From assembly GCA_011009095.1 (NCBI GenBank), contig VTPC01090904.1, forward strand, positions 29,379 to 93,378: a DNA stretch of 64,000 nt. Direction: 5' to 3'. Positions 34,291-45,523 of the stretch are shown in pieces. Source of the stretch: Ignelater luminosus. Lineage: Eukaryota; Arthropoda; Insecta; Coleoptera; Elateridae. The position numbers and the translations under genes were made by a program. Position 1 is the first letter of the stretch, and every line of letters starts with the position of its first letter. Under the pieces are notes generated by a model. That model made no database searches. It was not told the DNA's origin and was given only the letters and a program-made list of their open reading frames with translations.

Positions 34291-37135
34291 AAGCTCCGTC
34301 CGCATTACTACACGTACCACCAAGAGATCTTGGTATATGTTATTTTCAGTTTTTGTAGTTTGTAACTAAGACAAAATTACAAATCCGACTTGCAGTAAAT
34401 CGCAAAAAAAACAGTGGGGCGTCCACTACGTTGACACTAATTCATTGGTATCGGAGAAAATATAAAATGGCTTTTACACAAGCAATAAATTAGAATGGAG
34501 GCCATTCACTGATTTTGCAACATTCTCGTTAATTTTTCCCGAGGTAAACACTCAGCTTTCTAATGAACTATCATCATTTTGATCTAATTGGGACTTTTCA
34601 AGCAAAGATTTCCTTCATGTAATATTGACTAGAAGTTAATGGATGTCGACTTTTATTATTGATGATGTTAATTGGGCTATTGCTACACTTTTTGATATTG
34701 TTTAGACACAGACGGTGTGATGATGATGATAACCAAATAAGATTCCAATAATTGAGCAAGTGTTTCGAATAGTCCATGAAAATTCGGCTATCAAAATATG
34801 ATGCTCTCTGTATTGCTCCCTACAGGGATAATTTTGTAGAGCAATGTTGCAAACTTTAAAATCCGTTAAAAGTATTTTTAATGCTCAGAAAAAGTTAATT
34901 TTATTTTTCTGTGGACTCTTCGCTGAAATTTGTCGGTTATATTTCCTTCTAAATAGATGGATAGATAATTTAAAAAAAATTGTGTGAAGAATACGTTGCG
35001 TTGCCATCTTATCTAACATTCATGATGTGAAGAATTATAATAATTTATTTAAGGAACGAAGTTTTAAAACAAAAATGAGTAAATATGAGTTTTCCAATTA
35101 AACATAATGAAAATTCACTAGACCTTTTTACAGCATTGCCAACCTGTCAGAAAACGTTGAAAAATGAAGGAACTTTGGTGGGTTTATTATGTATTTTGTG
35201 TAGTAGGCCAATTAACATTATAAAATGGGTAAAGAAAGAATGCTCTAAATTAGAAGATTAGACAGTATTATTTTACATTACAAGATTTCCGACGTGATGA
35301 AAGATTGGTGCCAAATAGAGGTTATATCGCCCTTAAGATTGGTAGAAAATAAAAACGAGCGTTTCATATTGATATTTAGTGACCACATTATAGCTATTAT
35401 AAATAATAAAGAAAATATTTGTGAAGACCAGGTATATTAGATGACAATAATCTTAATCTACCTAAATCTCTTAATAAACTAATAGTCTAGCATCAATCTA
35501 CCATAAAGTGTATTGAGATGTATCGTTTGCAATATGTTTAATATCAAAACGAAAGCATTTTCATATCGTAGTGCCTTTGTTAAGTTCTTCTTTCATCCTT
35601 TAGGCAATGATCCTTCAACGGCGGCGTTTGCAATAGTTCAATTTGTACATGCATAGATCTAGTTATTGAACTTTTCAAAGAACTTTACGATTCAAAGAAG
35701 TGCATCTCCTATCATCAGGTTTAAAGTTTTCCTGGTATTCTTCAGTACACCCTTACGATAACAAACTGTATATACGTAACTTATACAAGTTCAATATCTC
35801 TTTCATGTCTTCTTATGAAATGAAAAAGCTTTGAACATTCGTTCATAAACTTTTTATTTAGTTTAGCAAATACTAATTTAAAGAAACCTACCCGTTTTGA
35901 AAGTCCTAGCGATGTACAGATGATGTACGTTTGTTTTGAATGGAATCATTTATTCAAAAAGGTCAGCCTTTTCTCATATTACGTAAGTTGCTATTACCCG
36001 AGTATGGACACAAGGCATCACAAAGTTCGAGTAATAAGTTAGTTCAACAGTAATGCCGTCAAAGGCTTTCGTCATTTGGTTATGTTTACAGAGCGCATTT
36101 CCTAACATTTTAACGACTGACTAAATAAATATCGGCGTTTTTGTTCGGTATCGTTAAGAATAATAAGATGCTTCTTTTGAATCCCTTTTTTACTATAATA
36201 CCGTTGGAATTGGGATAGCTGCATTACGCATGGATTGTGTGTATAGAAAATGTTTTATTGTGTATGTAAAAGGTAGGATTATTCACTGTCAACTACTGCT
36301 ATATTAAAGTTGATTAAAGATTACAATTAAATAAATATTTAGGTAGAGATAAGAAAACAAAATAATATTTTTAAAGTTCTCAGCAATGTAATAGTTTCCA
36401 AGAAAGAAAATTTCGCAAGAAAGTTTGTTTTATTTTTACAACTAACTTTGTTAGATTAGATAAATAAATTTTATTCTAGGAAAACGGCGAGTTTCTAACT
36501 GGTGCAAGCAGATAAGAGAATTAGAGTTAATTTTGTTTATTTTTGTTAACATTTTAGGACATTTTTATAAACTTCCTAGTTGCAAAATTAAAAATTGCAG
36601 TTAAAAATACAGATTGTAGAAGACTCTAATAAACAATGATATAATAATTGAATGAGGTAGACTTGTTTTAAGAATTATTAACTTTTGTTAACAAATCATA
36701 TAAATAAACAAGCGACACAATCTCAATACTTTTAGATAACCATTTCGGAATCTTGAATATACCTAGATGGGGTTAATTATTAGAATATTCCAGAAATTGG
36801 ATGCTTTGTAGATTGTGATTTCTCATTCTTCATGGTTTTTATAAAATCTTCTCTATTAATACAAATTTTTTGCAGTTGTAGTATAGCAACATATATTTTG
36901 TTTCAGGTTTCTTATGGACAATACAATGTCAGAATGCATTCCATGAACGGACCACTTCTGACAACACTACTTCGGATCAAAAAGGTAAGTTTCCACTTAA
37001 AGTTAGAATTTTCTCGTTAATACTTAGAGCATCTGTCTTGCACAAGAGTTACTGAGTTTTTCATTTGAAGTTTTATTTCGTTTCTGCCACAATTTCTTAC
37101 TTTCAAAGCTACAGTGTAACGCTCTAATTATGAAT
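34291..37135. other. AT-rich DNA, nothing recognised
   Basis: No gene-like ORF, no tandem repeat and no transposon protein motif. Short ORFs such as 36832-37020 look random. Confidence 0.55.
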
Positions 37136-37249
37136 GTCACCCCTTCTAGTTGTAGCAAAATACTTTCTATCATGCACTGCAGTCATAGAGGCTTATTGTG
37201 CTTCTCCAGTTAAGTTCCAGTTCCGTATCTTGAATCAGACGACACAGGT

Positions 37250-37990
37250 TCTTAGTTGAGTAGAGACTAAAGTCGTTTGGTTCCATTGTAACAAACCTAA
37301 ATAGTTTGGGATTTTTGATGAAACAACGTCTTGCACTGTCTTAATGTTTTTTCCGCATAGTCTGCAATGCAGTTCAGATCAACGCTGAACAGTTTGATAT
37401 TGTGAAGGTGGTTTCTCACAGGGAGATGATCTGCGAGCAATCCTACTATGGTTTTGAGCTGAGTGCTGCTTACTGCATTGAGCTGCTCAGTTTTTTCGTT
37501 GACGGTCCATCTACCAAAAGCTTTCGGTGACTTAGTTTTAGTTTAGCCAACCGGTCGGCTTTTTCATTACGTTCATGTCCAGTATAGTCTGGCATCCAAA
37601 TTAGTTTAACTGTATTATGGTCTGTCAGTGTACGTAGCGCTCGAAGGTATTCCATTACAAGTTTTGACGTTACTTTTAATTCATTATAAAGTTTTAAGCG
37701 CCGCTTTGCTGTCCTTTGTTTCCTTGTTTCCTTTTCGGTTTTTGCCTATACACCTTACGTAGTATTAGATATACTTCTGCCTGAAAAACCGTGGTATGTT
37801 CATCTCGAGATAACCAAAGTTTTATCTTCGACTTCATGCCGTATGTTTCTGCTCCCACGCCTTCAGAGGTCTTGATTCGTCTGTGAACCAGATCAATACA
37901 TCAGATTGCGGGTGCGTTTGCCGTCGCGCTCGGAGATTAGAGGAGACAGATAAGGAGTTTCACATTAAACAACGCCAAACGCATTTGGAG
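37250..37990 (-). pseudogene. LINE RNase H domain and tail, degraded
   Basis: RNase H degrades the RNA of the RNA-DNA hybrid. Reading the minus strand, the first acidic residue lies in VLIWFTDES (about 37870-37895), a second in FQAEVYLILR (about 37755-37785), and the third region reads VKLIWMPDYTGHERNEKADR (about 37550-37615), matching the HSGxxGNExAD motif with His of the family replaced by Tyr/asp context but ExAD kept. Downstream, LLADHLPVRNHLHNI and CIADYAEKTLRQCKTLF resemble the tail that often carries a CCHC-type finger, here damaged. Several stops are present. Confidence 0.82.
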
Positions 37991-38000
37991 AGGTTTGCGA

Positions 38001-38462
38001 TCAGCTGATCATAGTATGGTTAAACCAAGCAGTAAACAAACCAGTGTAGAGCTTGTTTTCAAATATAAGGGGTAATTTTACAGAAAAAAATACACCAAAT
38101 GCAAAAGCAGAAATATTATCAAGATTAGAAATGAAGCTGATTCCTTTGCTGATGAACTGATGAACAGCTGATGACGGTGGCATTGCGCTTGCCTGGTTCA
38201 CAATGCTCACAGCTGCCCGTTGCAGTATTTTGAGCACATTGAGAATGCTCGATTTTATCTGATCTGCGAGAATCGGCGATTCCAAACGCTGCAGACACTT
38301 GTCCGAGCACGATGGCAAACGCTTTCGATGTGCACAATATGCTCTGAGCGCACCCCGCATTTGTACAACATTGTTCCAAATTTCTTTGGCAATTGGACCT
38401 TGGTAATTTGTATCTAGATTTGTTACTGGGGCAGTATAGGTATATACCGAAGACAGCATCAC
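38001..38462 (-). pseudogene. Open stretch between RT and RNase H (153 codons), probable LINE connection
   Basis: This is the longest uninterrupted frame in the element. It holds LNVLKILQRAAVSIVNQASA, which loosely resembles the LQRxA...ITGA segment joining RT and RNase H in I-type LINEs, and a Cys/Arg-rich upstream part (YCAHRKRLPSCSDKCLQRLE). The resemblance is weak; an inserted unrelated sequence is possible. Confidence 0.35.
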
Positions 38463-38679
38463 CTATCCTTTTCCAAATTGAGCATTCACATGAATCTGTA
38501 GTTTTAAAGTTTTCTGCTTTCTGAAATTTATGTAAGGATTTGCTTGCTTTTCGTTGTACTTATCATAAGATCTAGCGAAAGAAGATCTAGCAGGATATCC
38601 ATTGTAGCTGTAGGAATCGCTTTTATGGCTCCTGTTATTCCCAAACGGGCCAATTGTTAAATCTTTATCGCTGATCTAA

Positions 38680-39250
38680 TCACCGATGTATCATACAAAT
38701 CCCCAGATTGATCATACATTCATCTCACCACCACTAAAGTGGTCTACGCCTTCTTTATTAGTTTGTCAATGTATTGGTTTTTAGTAGGCTTGGAGTCCGA
38801 GAACTCTAAGGTACTTGACCTGGCCTCATGATTGTTCTTCACGATGTTAAGTTAGAGGACCTAATTCCTCTATCTTTTTTCTGTTGGTGAAGAGTACTAT
38901 TGCTGTCTTTTGGAGATTTATCAAGAGATCTTCACATCTCGCCCAATCAGATGCTATATTCAGTCCCATTTTTATCCTTTCCCTAATTATAGTTGCGAAC
39001 TTACATCTACTATAATGGTGATATTATCAGCGTAGTCTGTGGCGCAAAAACCTTGACCGTGGAGCTCTGACAGCAGTTTGTCAACAACCAGGTTTCACGG
39101 CACAGAAGATAAAACTTTTGGCGGGCATCCGCCTGCCACTCTGGTTGCATACTCTTTCTCCAATAAAGTTGAGTCTTCGAGCATAGACTCAATCTATCTG
39201 CAACAGTCCTCGAGTCCACTGTTCCCTACAAGCAGTGATAAGAGGTGTTG
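38680..39250 (-). pseudogene. LINE reverse transcriptase palm, degraded
   Basis: The minus strand reads a GCPPKVLSSVPWNLVVDKLL stretch (about 39075-39135), the place of the QGGVLSPLLWNLVVDxLL motif, and GFCATDYADNITIIVD (about 39005-39055), the YADD catalytic box with its second Asp changed to Asn. Then RIKMGLNIASDWARCEDLLI and LQKTAIVLFTNRKK (about 38880-38985) form the thumb region. Confidence 0.82.
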
Positions 39251-39847
39251 ATAAAAGTCTCTTTTATATCAAGAAAACCCCCAGCGCTACCTACTTTTGA
39301 TCTTTTACCTTTTAAATAAGATGATGCGTCGTCTTGATCAAGACGAGAAAAGTATTTTTGCAAACGACTTATGTTAGACACAAAACGTCCATTCTAAAAA
39401 ATAAAGTCATCAAGCTAGAAAAGCAAAATTGTCAATCATTTTGCATTACTTTGTTTAACCAAAGATAACTATTATGACAATTACTTACCTTTACTTATCA
39501 GACTACGGGGTAGACAATTTTATCTTTTTGTGCATCATCCTCGACGTCAGGATGATGTATGCGGTTTTGGTGTCCGTGGCCAAGGGCAATAACTGCACAT
39601 AGTTGTATAGCTAAGACCGTTTCTTTGGCACTTGCAATTTCTTGCACATTCCTATTTGCAATAGCAAGAAATGATATGCAAGACGTTGTCCGGTGCCGGG
39701 TCTTATTCGCTGGAAGCAGGTATGAATTGGTCGTTTTTTAACATCCAATCCCGGTAAATGGATTCCCTTCACTCTTGACTTGACTTAAAACTAGACAGAC
39801 ATTGATACGTGCAGATGGTTTCCAGCAACTTTTTCTCTTTAAGTAAC
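39251..39847. other. Unassigned DNA
   Basis: Mixed composition; no recognisable protein. Short plus-strand ORF 39559-39741 looks incidental. Confidence 0.4.
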
Positions 39848-40219
39848 TCAGTATGCGCTGCCTTCAATCGCTGAGATAATTTGCCGAAGATTTTTCAAGC
39901 CGATTTTAGCTATAATTGCAAGCAACATCTGATAGCAGGATGGGCTGTCTTTTCCAGAGAAAATAAATGTGGTAGTAAGATTTAAGAATAAAAGGTTAAC
40001 AGGACAGCTGCTGTTTTGTAATTCCTGCGGATGTTCCACAGTCGCAGTGTCTAAAGATCCACTCCAACCTGGATCTTTTGTTCTTTTGCGCTGGTAAAGC
40101 CATATTTGCAAGGTGTCAATAAAGCAAACATCTAGAGCAGTTTTAAGTATTAGAAGAGCTACACTGATGTCTTTCACTTGAACGCCAAGTTGCAATGAGG
40201 ATGTAAACAAACCGGACAA
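39848..40219 (-). pseudogene. Unrecognised 123-codon ORF containing duplicated unit 1
   Basis: An open minus-strand frame with SVALLILKTALDVCFIDTLQ, IWLYQRKRTKDPGWSGSLDT and later LAIIAKIGLKNLRQIISAIE. I do not recognise it. The part 39992-40182 has a diverged tandem copy at 40428-40617, whose same frame gives SKTALSVCLMDTL*MWVYQL and SDPGWCGFMDTETIE. Residues shared by both (KTAL, VC, DTL, DPGW, G, DT, T, E) suggest the frame was once coding. It may belong to an unidentified transposon, since LINE remnants flank it, or be an old host exon pair. Confidence 0.4.
39992..40182 (-). repeat. Diverged tandem duplication, unit 1
   Basis: About 191 bp alignable end to end with 40428-40617, spaced 436 bp, same orientation. 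Shared blocks include CAACCTGGATCT and AGCAGTTTTA. Confidence 0.8.
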
Positions 40220-40427
40220 ATATTCTGAACCAGGACTAGCAGAAGTTGTCCAGATCTATAGCAGCAGCAATTAGATCCAACTACATTGGTATCATCCTAA
40301 GCCAACCGCTTTCAAATAAACTGACCTGCTTTAAGCTTTTCACATCTGCAAACAATAAAGAAATCACAAGGAAACGATAAAAAAATCAAGTAAACAAACA
40401 GAATGGTTGAACAAAGCAAAAGAGTGC

Positions 40428-40617
40428 AAGGTTGACAGGATAGATGCTGCTTTGTATTTTTGCCGATTCTCGATAGTCTCGGTATCCATAAATCCACACC
40501 AACCTGGATCTGATGGTTTTTCGAGCTGGTAAACCCACATTCACAAAGTGTCCATGAGACAAACGCTTAAAGCAGTTTTAGATCTTGGAAGAGCTGCACC
40601 GACGTTCTTTACTTGAA
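40428..40617 (-). repeat. Diverged tandem duplication, unit 2
   Basis: About 190 bp alignable with unit 1. It has an in-frame TGA in the frame shared with unit 1. A possible third, partial match lies at 40961-40990 (GAGTTGCAATGGCAATATAA), similar to 40187-40216, just beyond unit 1. Confidence 0.8.
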
Positions 40618-40620
40618 TAA

Positions 40621-42119
40621 AAGTTATTCCGAGCCTCACAGGTTATTGATGGGGCGTCATAGAATGTAATCCTACAAATGCAAAACTTGTTAAAAATATA
40701 TTTGTCCTCTTGTTAGTGTGTTGCACCTAATTCTCTCCCCATTGTGTAAAAAGTTCCATATTAGCTAACGTCTTGACATTGTAATCTGCATGATCGAAAA
40801 GGATCTCACGTAAGCATCATTCTTTACTGAAAGCGGAGCTGTTTGGGCCACCGAGTGCTCAAGATTTTTAGTTTTTTAGGATGCGTGTGCTCCCAGAGTT
40901 TTGACAGCGTGTTCAGTACTAGCTTTGATCCAGTTGTCAGTGAAGGTGGATACCTACGTCGAGTTGCAATGGCAATATAAACAAACGATCTCATGGGCAA
41001 TTGTGGTCGCTTTCCTTCCTGCGGGCTTGTCGTTTTCTAATGGTTTTTATGCCTAAACTACAATTTTTATCATTGTTTTTAAGGACTAGGACGGAAAGGA
41101 ACTTGTTAGTGTAATTTGTTCAAGTGCCACACCTAGAAACGCAAAATTCCAAGTTTTAGTGTTTCCTCAAAACGGATTTTTTGGGAGTTTGAGTATGTGA
41201 ACTAGAGCATTGCTTCAAGCACTTTTACTAGTTTTCAGCTTAGTTTTGACCGTTTTCTCTTTAATCGAACTGACTTAATAATCTTGTAACATTTAAAAAA
41301 CTGTCTATTGACGAAAATTGACATTTTACAAGTGAAACCGGACCTTAAAGACACTTTTCCTGTCATTCTATTAAAAAGACATGAAAATAAAGAAGTGCCG
41401 TTGACTACATTGTTAGCAAAAGGCTCAATCTAGCTGAGCACAAAAATCTCAACAGATTAAAAACCGTTACTTACTTACATTAGTCTAATTTGCATTAGCG
41501 TAGGAATAAACAATTGTTATGTGTCATGTCCAGTGTGTTTTAAAAACAAAACGTTTAATGGCGACGGAGATGGGATGTAACATCAAATTCTCTTAGGCTG
41601 GAATACTTGATTTCAGCGGAAAATGGGTGGACGCGTAGGTTTTGTATATTGTGATTGCGTCGATCACTAAACAAGTTCAAATGAGATTATTTCCATCCAA
41701 AAGAAACTTGATAACCAGAAATTTCCACTTAGTTCAACGTGGCTATCTCCAGCTGAAGCAAGATTAAATTGGAAACTAAACGCTCAACTGCCATTATTAA
41801 AATGAAATGTAATTTAGATAGTCTTGACAAAAAACAGTGAGATAAGATTATGAATTCTGTAATTTTAAAGTGAGAGTAGAATATTCGTAAAAAATGCTAG
41901 AGAGAAAACCAAGAGATTGCCTTTAGGAGAAACTAAAATCAAAGTCATTTCTGTAATTTACAAAAATCTAAATCACCCCGTAGCAGATTAGATTAGATTC
42001 ATGAACTCACCTATGCGTAGGAAACCAAGATCATTCTCTTTTTAATTGGATTATAAACCTAATCTTTAGAGTACTTTCACAAAACGTAAACAGTCAGTCT
42101 TTATCTTTACCTGGTCATA
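40621..42119. other. Unassigned DNA
   Basis: Minus-strand pieces near 40.8-41.0 kb look loosely coding-like (SLTTGSKLVLNTLSKLWEHT) and may belong with the duplicated unit; the rest shows nothing. Confidence 0.4.
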
Positions 42120-42129
42120 AATAAAACAG

Positions 42130-43400
42130 GGTATTGGCTAACGGTCAATATTTTCAAGAATCTTTCTCTGCTGCAGTGTACGCCTTCTCCAAACCTCTCT
42201 ATCCATGGCGTGAGCTTCTTCCAGATGGCGGTTTTCCATCTTTTCTCTTATGCCTTCATTCCATGACCATCGCGGTCTCCCTATCTTTTTTCTTTCTGAC
42301 GGTTCCCACTGATAAACTTGTTTTGGTCGGCACTCGTCCGTTATTCTTAAGAAGTGTCCTTACCATTTTAGGTTTCTTCCTTCAACTCTGTTTACAACTG
42401 TATCTCTTGCTTTCATTATAGTTCTAACTTCTTCGTTTGTTCTTTCCTCCAATCTAGATATCTTAGCACTCCTTCTCAAATAGTCCATTTCTATCAAACA
42501 CAATCTTCTTTTCATCTCCGCATTTAGTGTCCATATCTCTGATCCATAGCACAGCACAGGTTCTATCACAGTTTGGCCTATTGTTTTTTTTTTTGTTTTT
42601 ATTGGATATATTTCAGTCCCACCAAAGAAAATTTAATCATCCTATTATTTCTCTACTTTGGTTAATTCGTTCTTTTATATCTGTATTTCCCAGCCCATTT
42701 CTGTCAATGTACGCTCCAAGGTATTTAAACCTATCCACGTGGTGCACCTCAACGTTGTCATTGATCAGGATTTCAAACCTTGCCTCTGAGTTTACAGTTA
42801 GATACTCGATCTTTTTTAAGCTTGCTTGAAGGCCCTATTTTTCATATTCAGTATATAATCTTCGGATCAAGAATTCAAGGTCGGAGTTAATCCCAACTGC
42901 TCCTATCCTATTTTATGTCTGATGTTCTGTGTAACTTTTTCATTAATTACTTTACCAACGAGTCTGCTTGTAGTGCAGTTTACCTCTATAGCAGTTAGAA
43001 TCTCTTCGGACACCTTTTTTAAAGATAGACGCTAAATACGAGTTTCTCCATTCTGATGGTATTTTGGTTTGCAGACAGCTCATTAAGTGTGCTAACCTCT
43101 CCTCCAAACATGGTCCCCCTACTCCTAATAGTTCTGCTGGTGATTGGCCAGCCTTGATTGTTTTTAAGGATATATGAACCTCCTCTACAGTAACAGTGTC
43201 GTCTATCTCTTCTGCTTCTTCTTGGTATTCTTGTTGATTTTCTCTCAGTAAGTGCTCTTAGTGTTTTCTCCATACCGTCATCGGTATCAAATTATCTAAG
43301 CCTTTATTCGCATGATTTGTTTTCATATGGAAAATGGTCTTCCATACTTCTGTGATTTGTGATCCTTCTTTACAGTTCTCTGTTTGAAGATATTTCTGTT
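42130..43400 (-). pseudogene. RTE reverse transcriptase, palm deleted
   Basis: The minus strand reads EEVHISLKTIKAGQSPAELL-like sequence and EWRNSYLASIFKKG (about 43040-43190), then CTTSRLVGKVINEKVTQNIR (about 42925-42985). The next recognisable part is the thumb/connection: VDRFKYLGAYIDRNGLGNTD (about 42690-42750) and PVLCYGSEIWTLNAEMKRRL (about 42505-42565), EMDYLRRSAKISRLEERTNE, and a tail with CRPKQVYQWEPSERKK and IGRPRWSWNEGIREKM. Roughly 150 residues with both catalytic boxes are missing in between. Stops and frameshifts are also frequent. Confidence 0.87.
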
Positions 43401-43507
43401 CTCACGTATTATTCTTTGCCTCTTATTTTTTTCTCAGTTTTCTGTTTAGTGTTTGGTATTTTTCTCTGTTATGAGTAACTTTATTGACTAACCATTTCTA
43501 GTACGCT

Positions 43508-44519
43508 TTATTTTTCTCCAGTATCATTTGTTTTACTTCTTCTGTTACCCATGGTGGGTTTGCTTCTTTTTTTTGTGCACAGCGTTTTTTTTGCTATTTT
43601 TTCAATTATACCTTTAAGGTTGCCATATTCCTCTTTGATGCGCTCGTTGCGTTTTATGTTTCTTAATTCTACCTCTAGTCTTTGTTGAAAGAGATTGTGG
43701 ATACTTTCCTGCTTCAGAAGATACGATTGAAATCTTTCTCCATCGACGGTTTCGTCCGTCTCTTCTTGTTCTAGGTTTCTTACTATTGGATGTCTTTGGT
43801 TGTAGCGACAAACTATTTTAGCTAACACCAGATAATGGTCTGAGCACTAATTTGACCCCCTCTTTACTCTACTACTATTTTTGGTTTCTGACGCATTATT
43901 ACGTAATCGATAATTGTTTTCTGATGTAGTGATGGTCCTTCTCAGGTGTACCGATGAATATCTTTATGGGGGGAGTAAGAGTTCAAAACTTTCAAATTGT
44001 ACTGTTTACATTGTTCTACTAAAAGTTCTCCGGAGGCATTTATTACGTTTTTCCCATCATCATTTATTCTTGACCCCACTCTAGCATTGAGATCTCCTGC
44101 CATTAAAATCTCCTGGTGTGTTTTTATTGTAGACAGTAATTGTGATAAGTCCCAGTAAAACTTATCTTTGACTTGTTGAGTGAGTCATCTGTTGGGGCAT
44201 GCACTCCGATGACTACAGTTTCAAATCCAAACAAGGACAAGATTGCTGTAATGATTTGTTCTGATATATATTGATTGCGTTTTAGATATTTTTTAAACTC
44301 TTTTTCAAGAGAAGAACCACCTCAGCTCGAGCATGCTGACTTATGTACGCCTGACCACATAATTTGATCACCATGTTTTTGTAACTTTTTCCTTCCTTCT
44401 TCGTTTCGGTCAGTATTGTAATATCCATTTGCTGTTTTTTTTAATTCTTGAGGAATATCTGTAGTCTTGTTTGTCACGTCTTTTATGTTCCAAGTTCCAA
44501 TTTTTAAAGTCCTTTTCAT
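43508..44519 (-). pseudogene. RTE endonuclease and linker, degraded
   Basis: The AP-type endonuclease opens with LKIGTWNIKDVTNKT (44510-44465), the family's GTWN start motif. VVIGVHAPTDDS follows near 44190-44225, then LEWGQE and DDGKN-like remnants (about 44040-44095). It ends with CSDHYLVLAKIV (about 43810-43845), the SDH motif with the last catalytic histidine. The linker, 43828-43508, is one open frame of 106 codons rich in Glu, Arg and Lys (ERFQSYLLKQESIHNLFQQR), as in related RTE elements. The middle of the endonuclease has several stops. Confidence 0.86.
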
Positions 44520-44900
44520 AGCCAGTTGTCGTCTCCGTTTATTTCCGTCCGTTTTTCGAGACCTGGTTTCCGGTGTTTTAGCTTCATCATGATTTTCCGA
44601 GAATAAGTTGCCGGCCCATTGCTCAATTTTCCGTCTAGGAGGACCAGGGATTTTTTTGTATGAGTTACCTTCCCTTAGCCGATGTGTTCCAGTTTTAAGA
44701 CGCCAGAAATTTGCCTTTCACCTTCTCTCGTTTGCTACATAACGTACACCCATTGTACACCATGTACTCGCCGGTTACTCGGCACAGAATGCCTTTGAGG
44801 ACGTAAAAGTAGGATTTGTTGGCAGGGCTGAGTTCTATTCCTAGAACTCCTAACTCGTGTTAGAAATCAGTGGACATTTCCTAGAGTTTTATTGCGATTA

Positions 44901-45523
44901 GGGTATTAGCCACCCTTCCCGCCTCTAAGACCACTTACCAACCTTTAACCGACTTCTAGAAAGAATGTTTTTAGTTAAACAATTAACTTTGGGGTTTCTT
45001 AAGTATTGGTTTATAGGTAATGTAGATCCACGGCTAGACATTTTTAGTACAAAGACAGAGTTTTGAATCCTGAACTAGAAAGTTTCTCGGTTTCCACCTT
45101 GCTAGATTTTGGATTCATCTAAACTGTGATGGGGTACTTATTTGTGCAGTTGTGAGTGGTTAAAGACTGAGACTTTAGGATTGGCGTCTTAATAAGATGA
45201 AGACAAAGAATAAACTACGTAAAAACTAAAATTACTAAAATTATACAGGGTGTTTCTAAAGACAACCTACAAACGTTGACAGCAGATCCCTGAGACAAAA
45301 TCAATGGGATTTAACCCAGCTCACTTATATCCTAAAGTCTACCGTTTACGAGATGCAAAACGTTAAAGCTGAATTAAAAGTTTCTTGTTTTTTCCAATAC
45401 TTTGAGCACAAGGTGAAAGAAAAGTCTGTCCACTCAGCTTGGAAAGTGCTATCGGTCTGAGAAATCCGGTAAGTCTTACATTAAGAATTCGATATGTGCT
45501 CGGAAAGCCTAAGGCTGAACACG
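44901..45523. other. Unassigned DNA with a transposon-like end at 45246
   Basis: From about 45246 the plus strand reads ACAGGGTGTTTCTAAAGACA, a type of start often seen at ends of insect repeats, followed by about 230 bp without an ORF. No partner end was located. Confidence 0.35.

Larger units (their letters stand above)
37140..39250 (-). mobile_element. I/R1-group LINE fragment with reverse transcriptase and RNase H
   Basis: The minus-strand order is RT palm (39.15-38.7 kb), connection (38.5-38.0 kb), RNase H (37.99-37.47 kb), then a C-terminal zinc-type tail (37.46-37.25 kb). This RT-RNase H order is typical of I, LOA and some R1-related LINEs. The 5' part is absent. Confidence 0.78.
42120..44900 (-). 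mobile_element. RTE-type LINE, copy 2, with internal deletion
   Basis: This is the most complete RTE copy: endonuclease (44.52-43.83 kb), linker (43.83-43.4 kb), RT N-terminal part (43.3-42.9 kb) and RT C-terminal/connection (42.88-42.13 kb), all minus strand. The RT palm, including the F/YADD box, is absent at a junction near 42.88-42.92 kb. The upstream 44.52-44.9 kb may be its 5' untranslated region. Confidence 0.85.

Noticed and set aside
42134..44000. Plus-strand hydrophobic ORFs rich in Leu, Phe and Ser
   Set aside because: They are antisense shadows of the RTE LINE, whose minus-strand motifs are clear. The same applies to the plus-strand ORFs at 18.08-19.14 kb and 54.8-58.4 kb.
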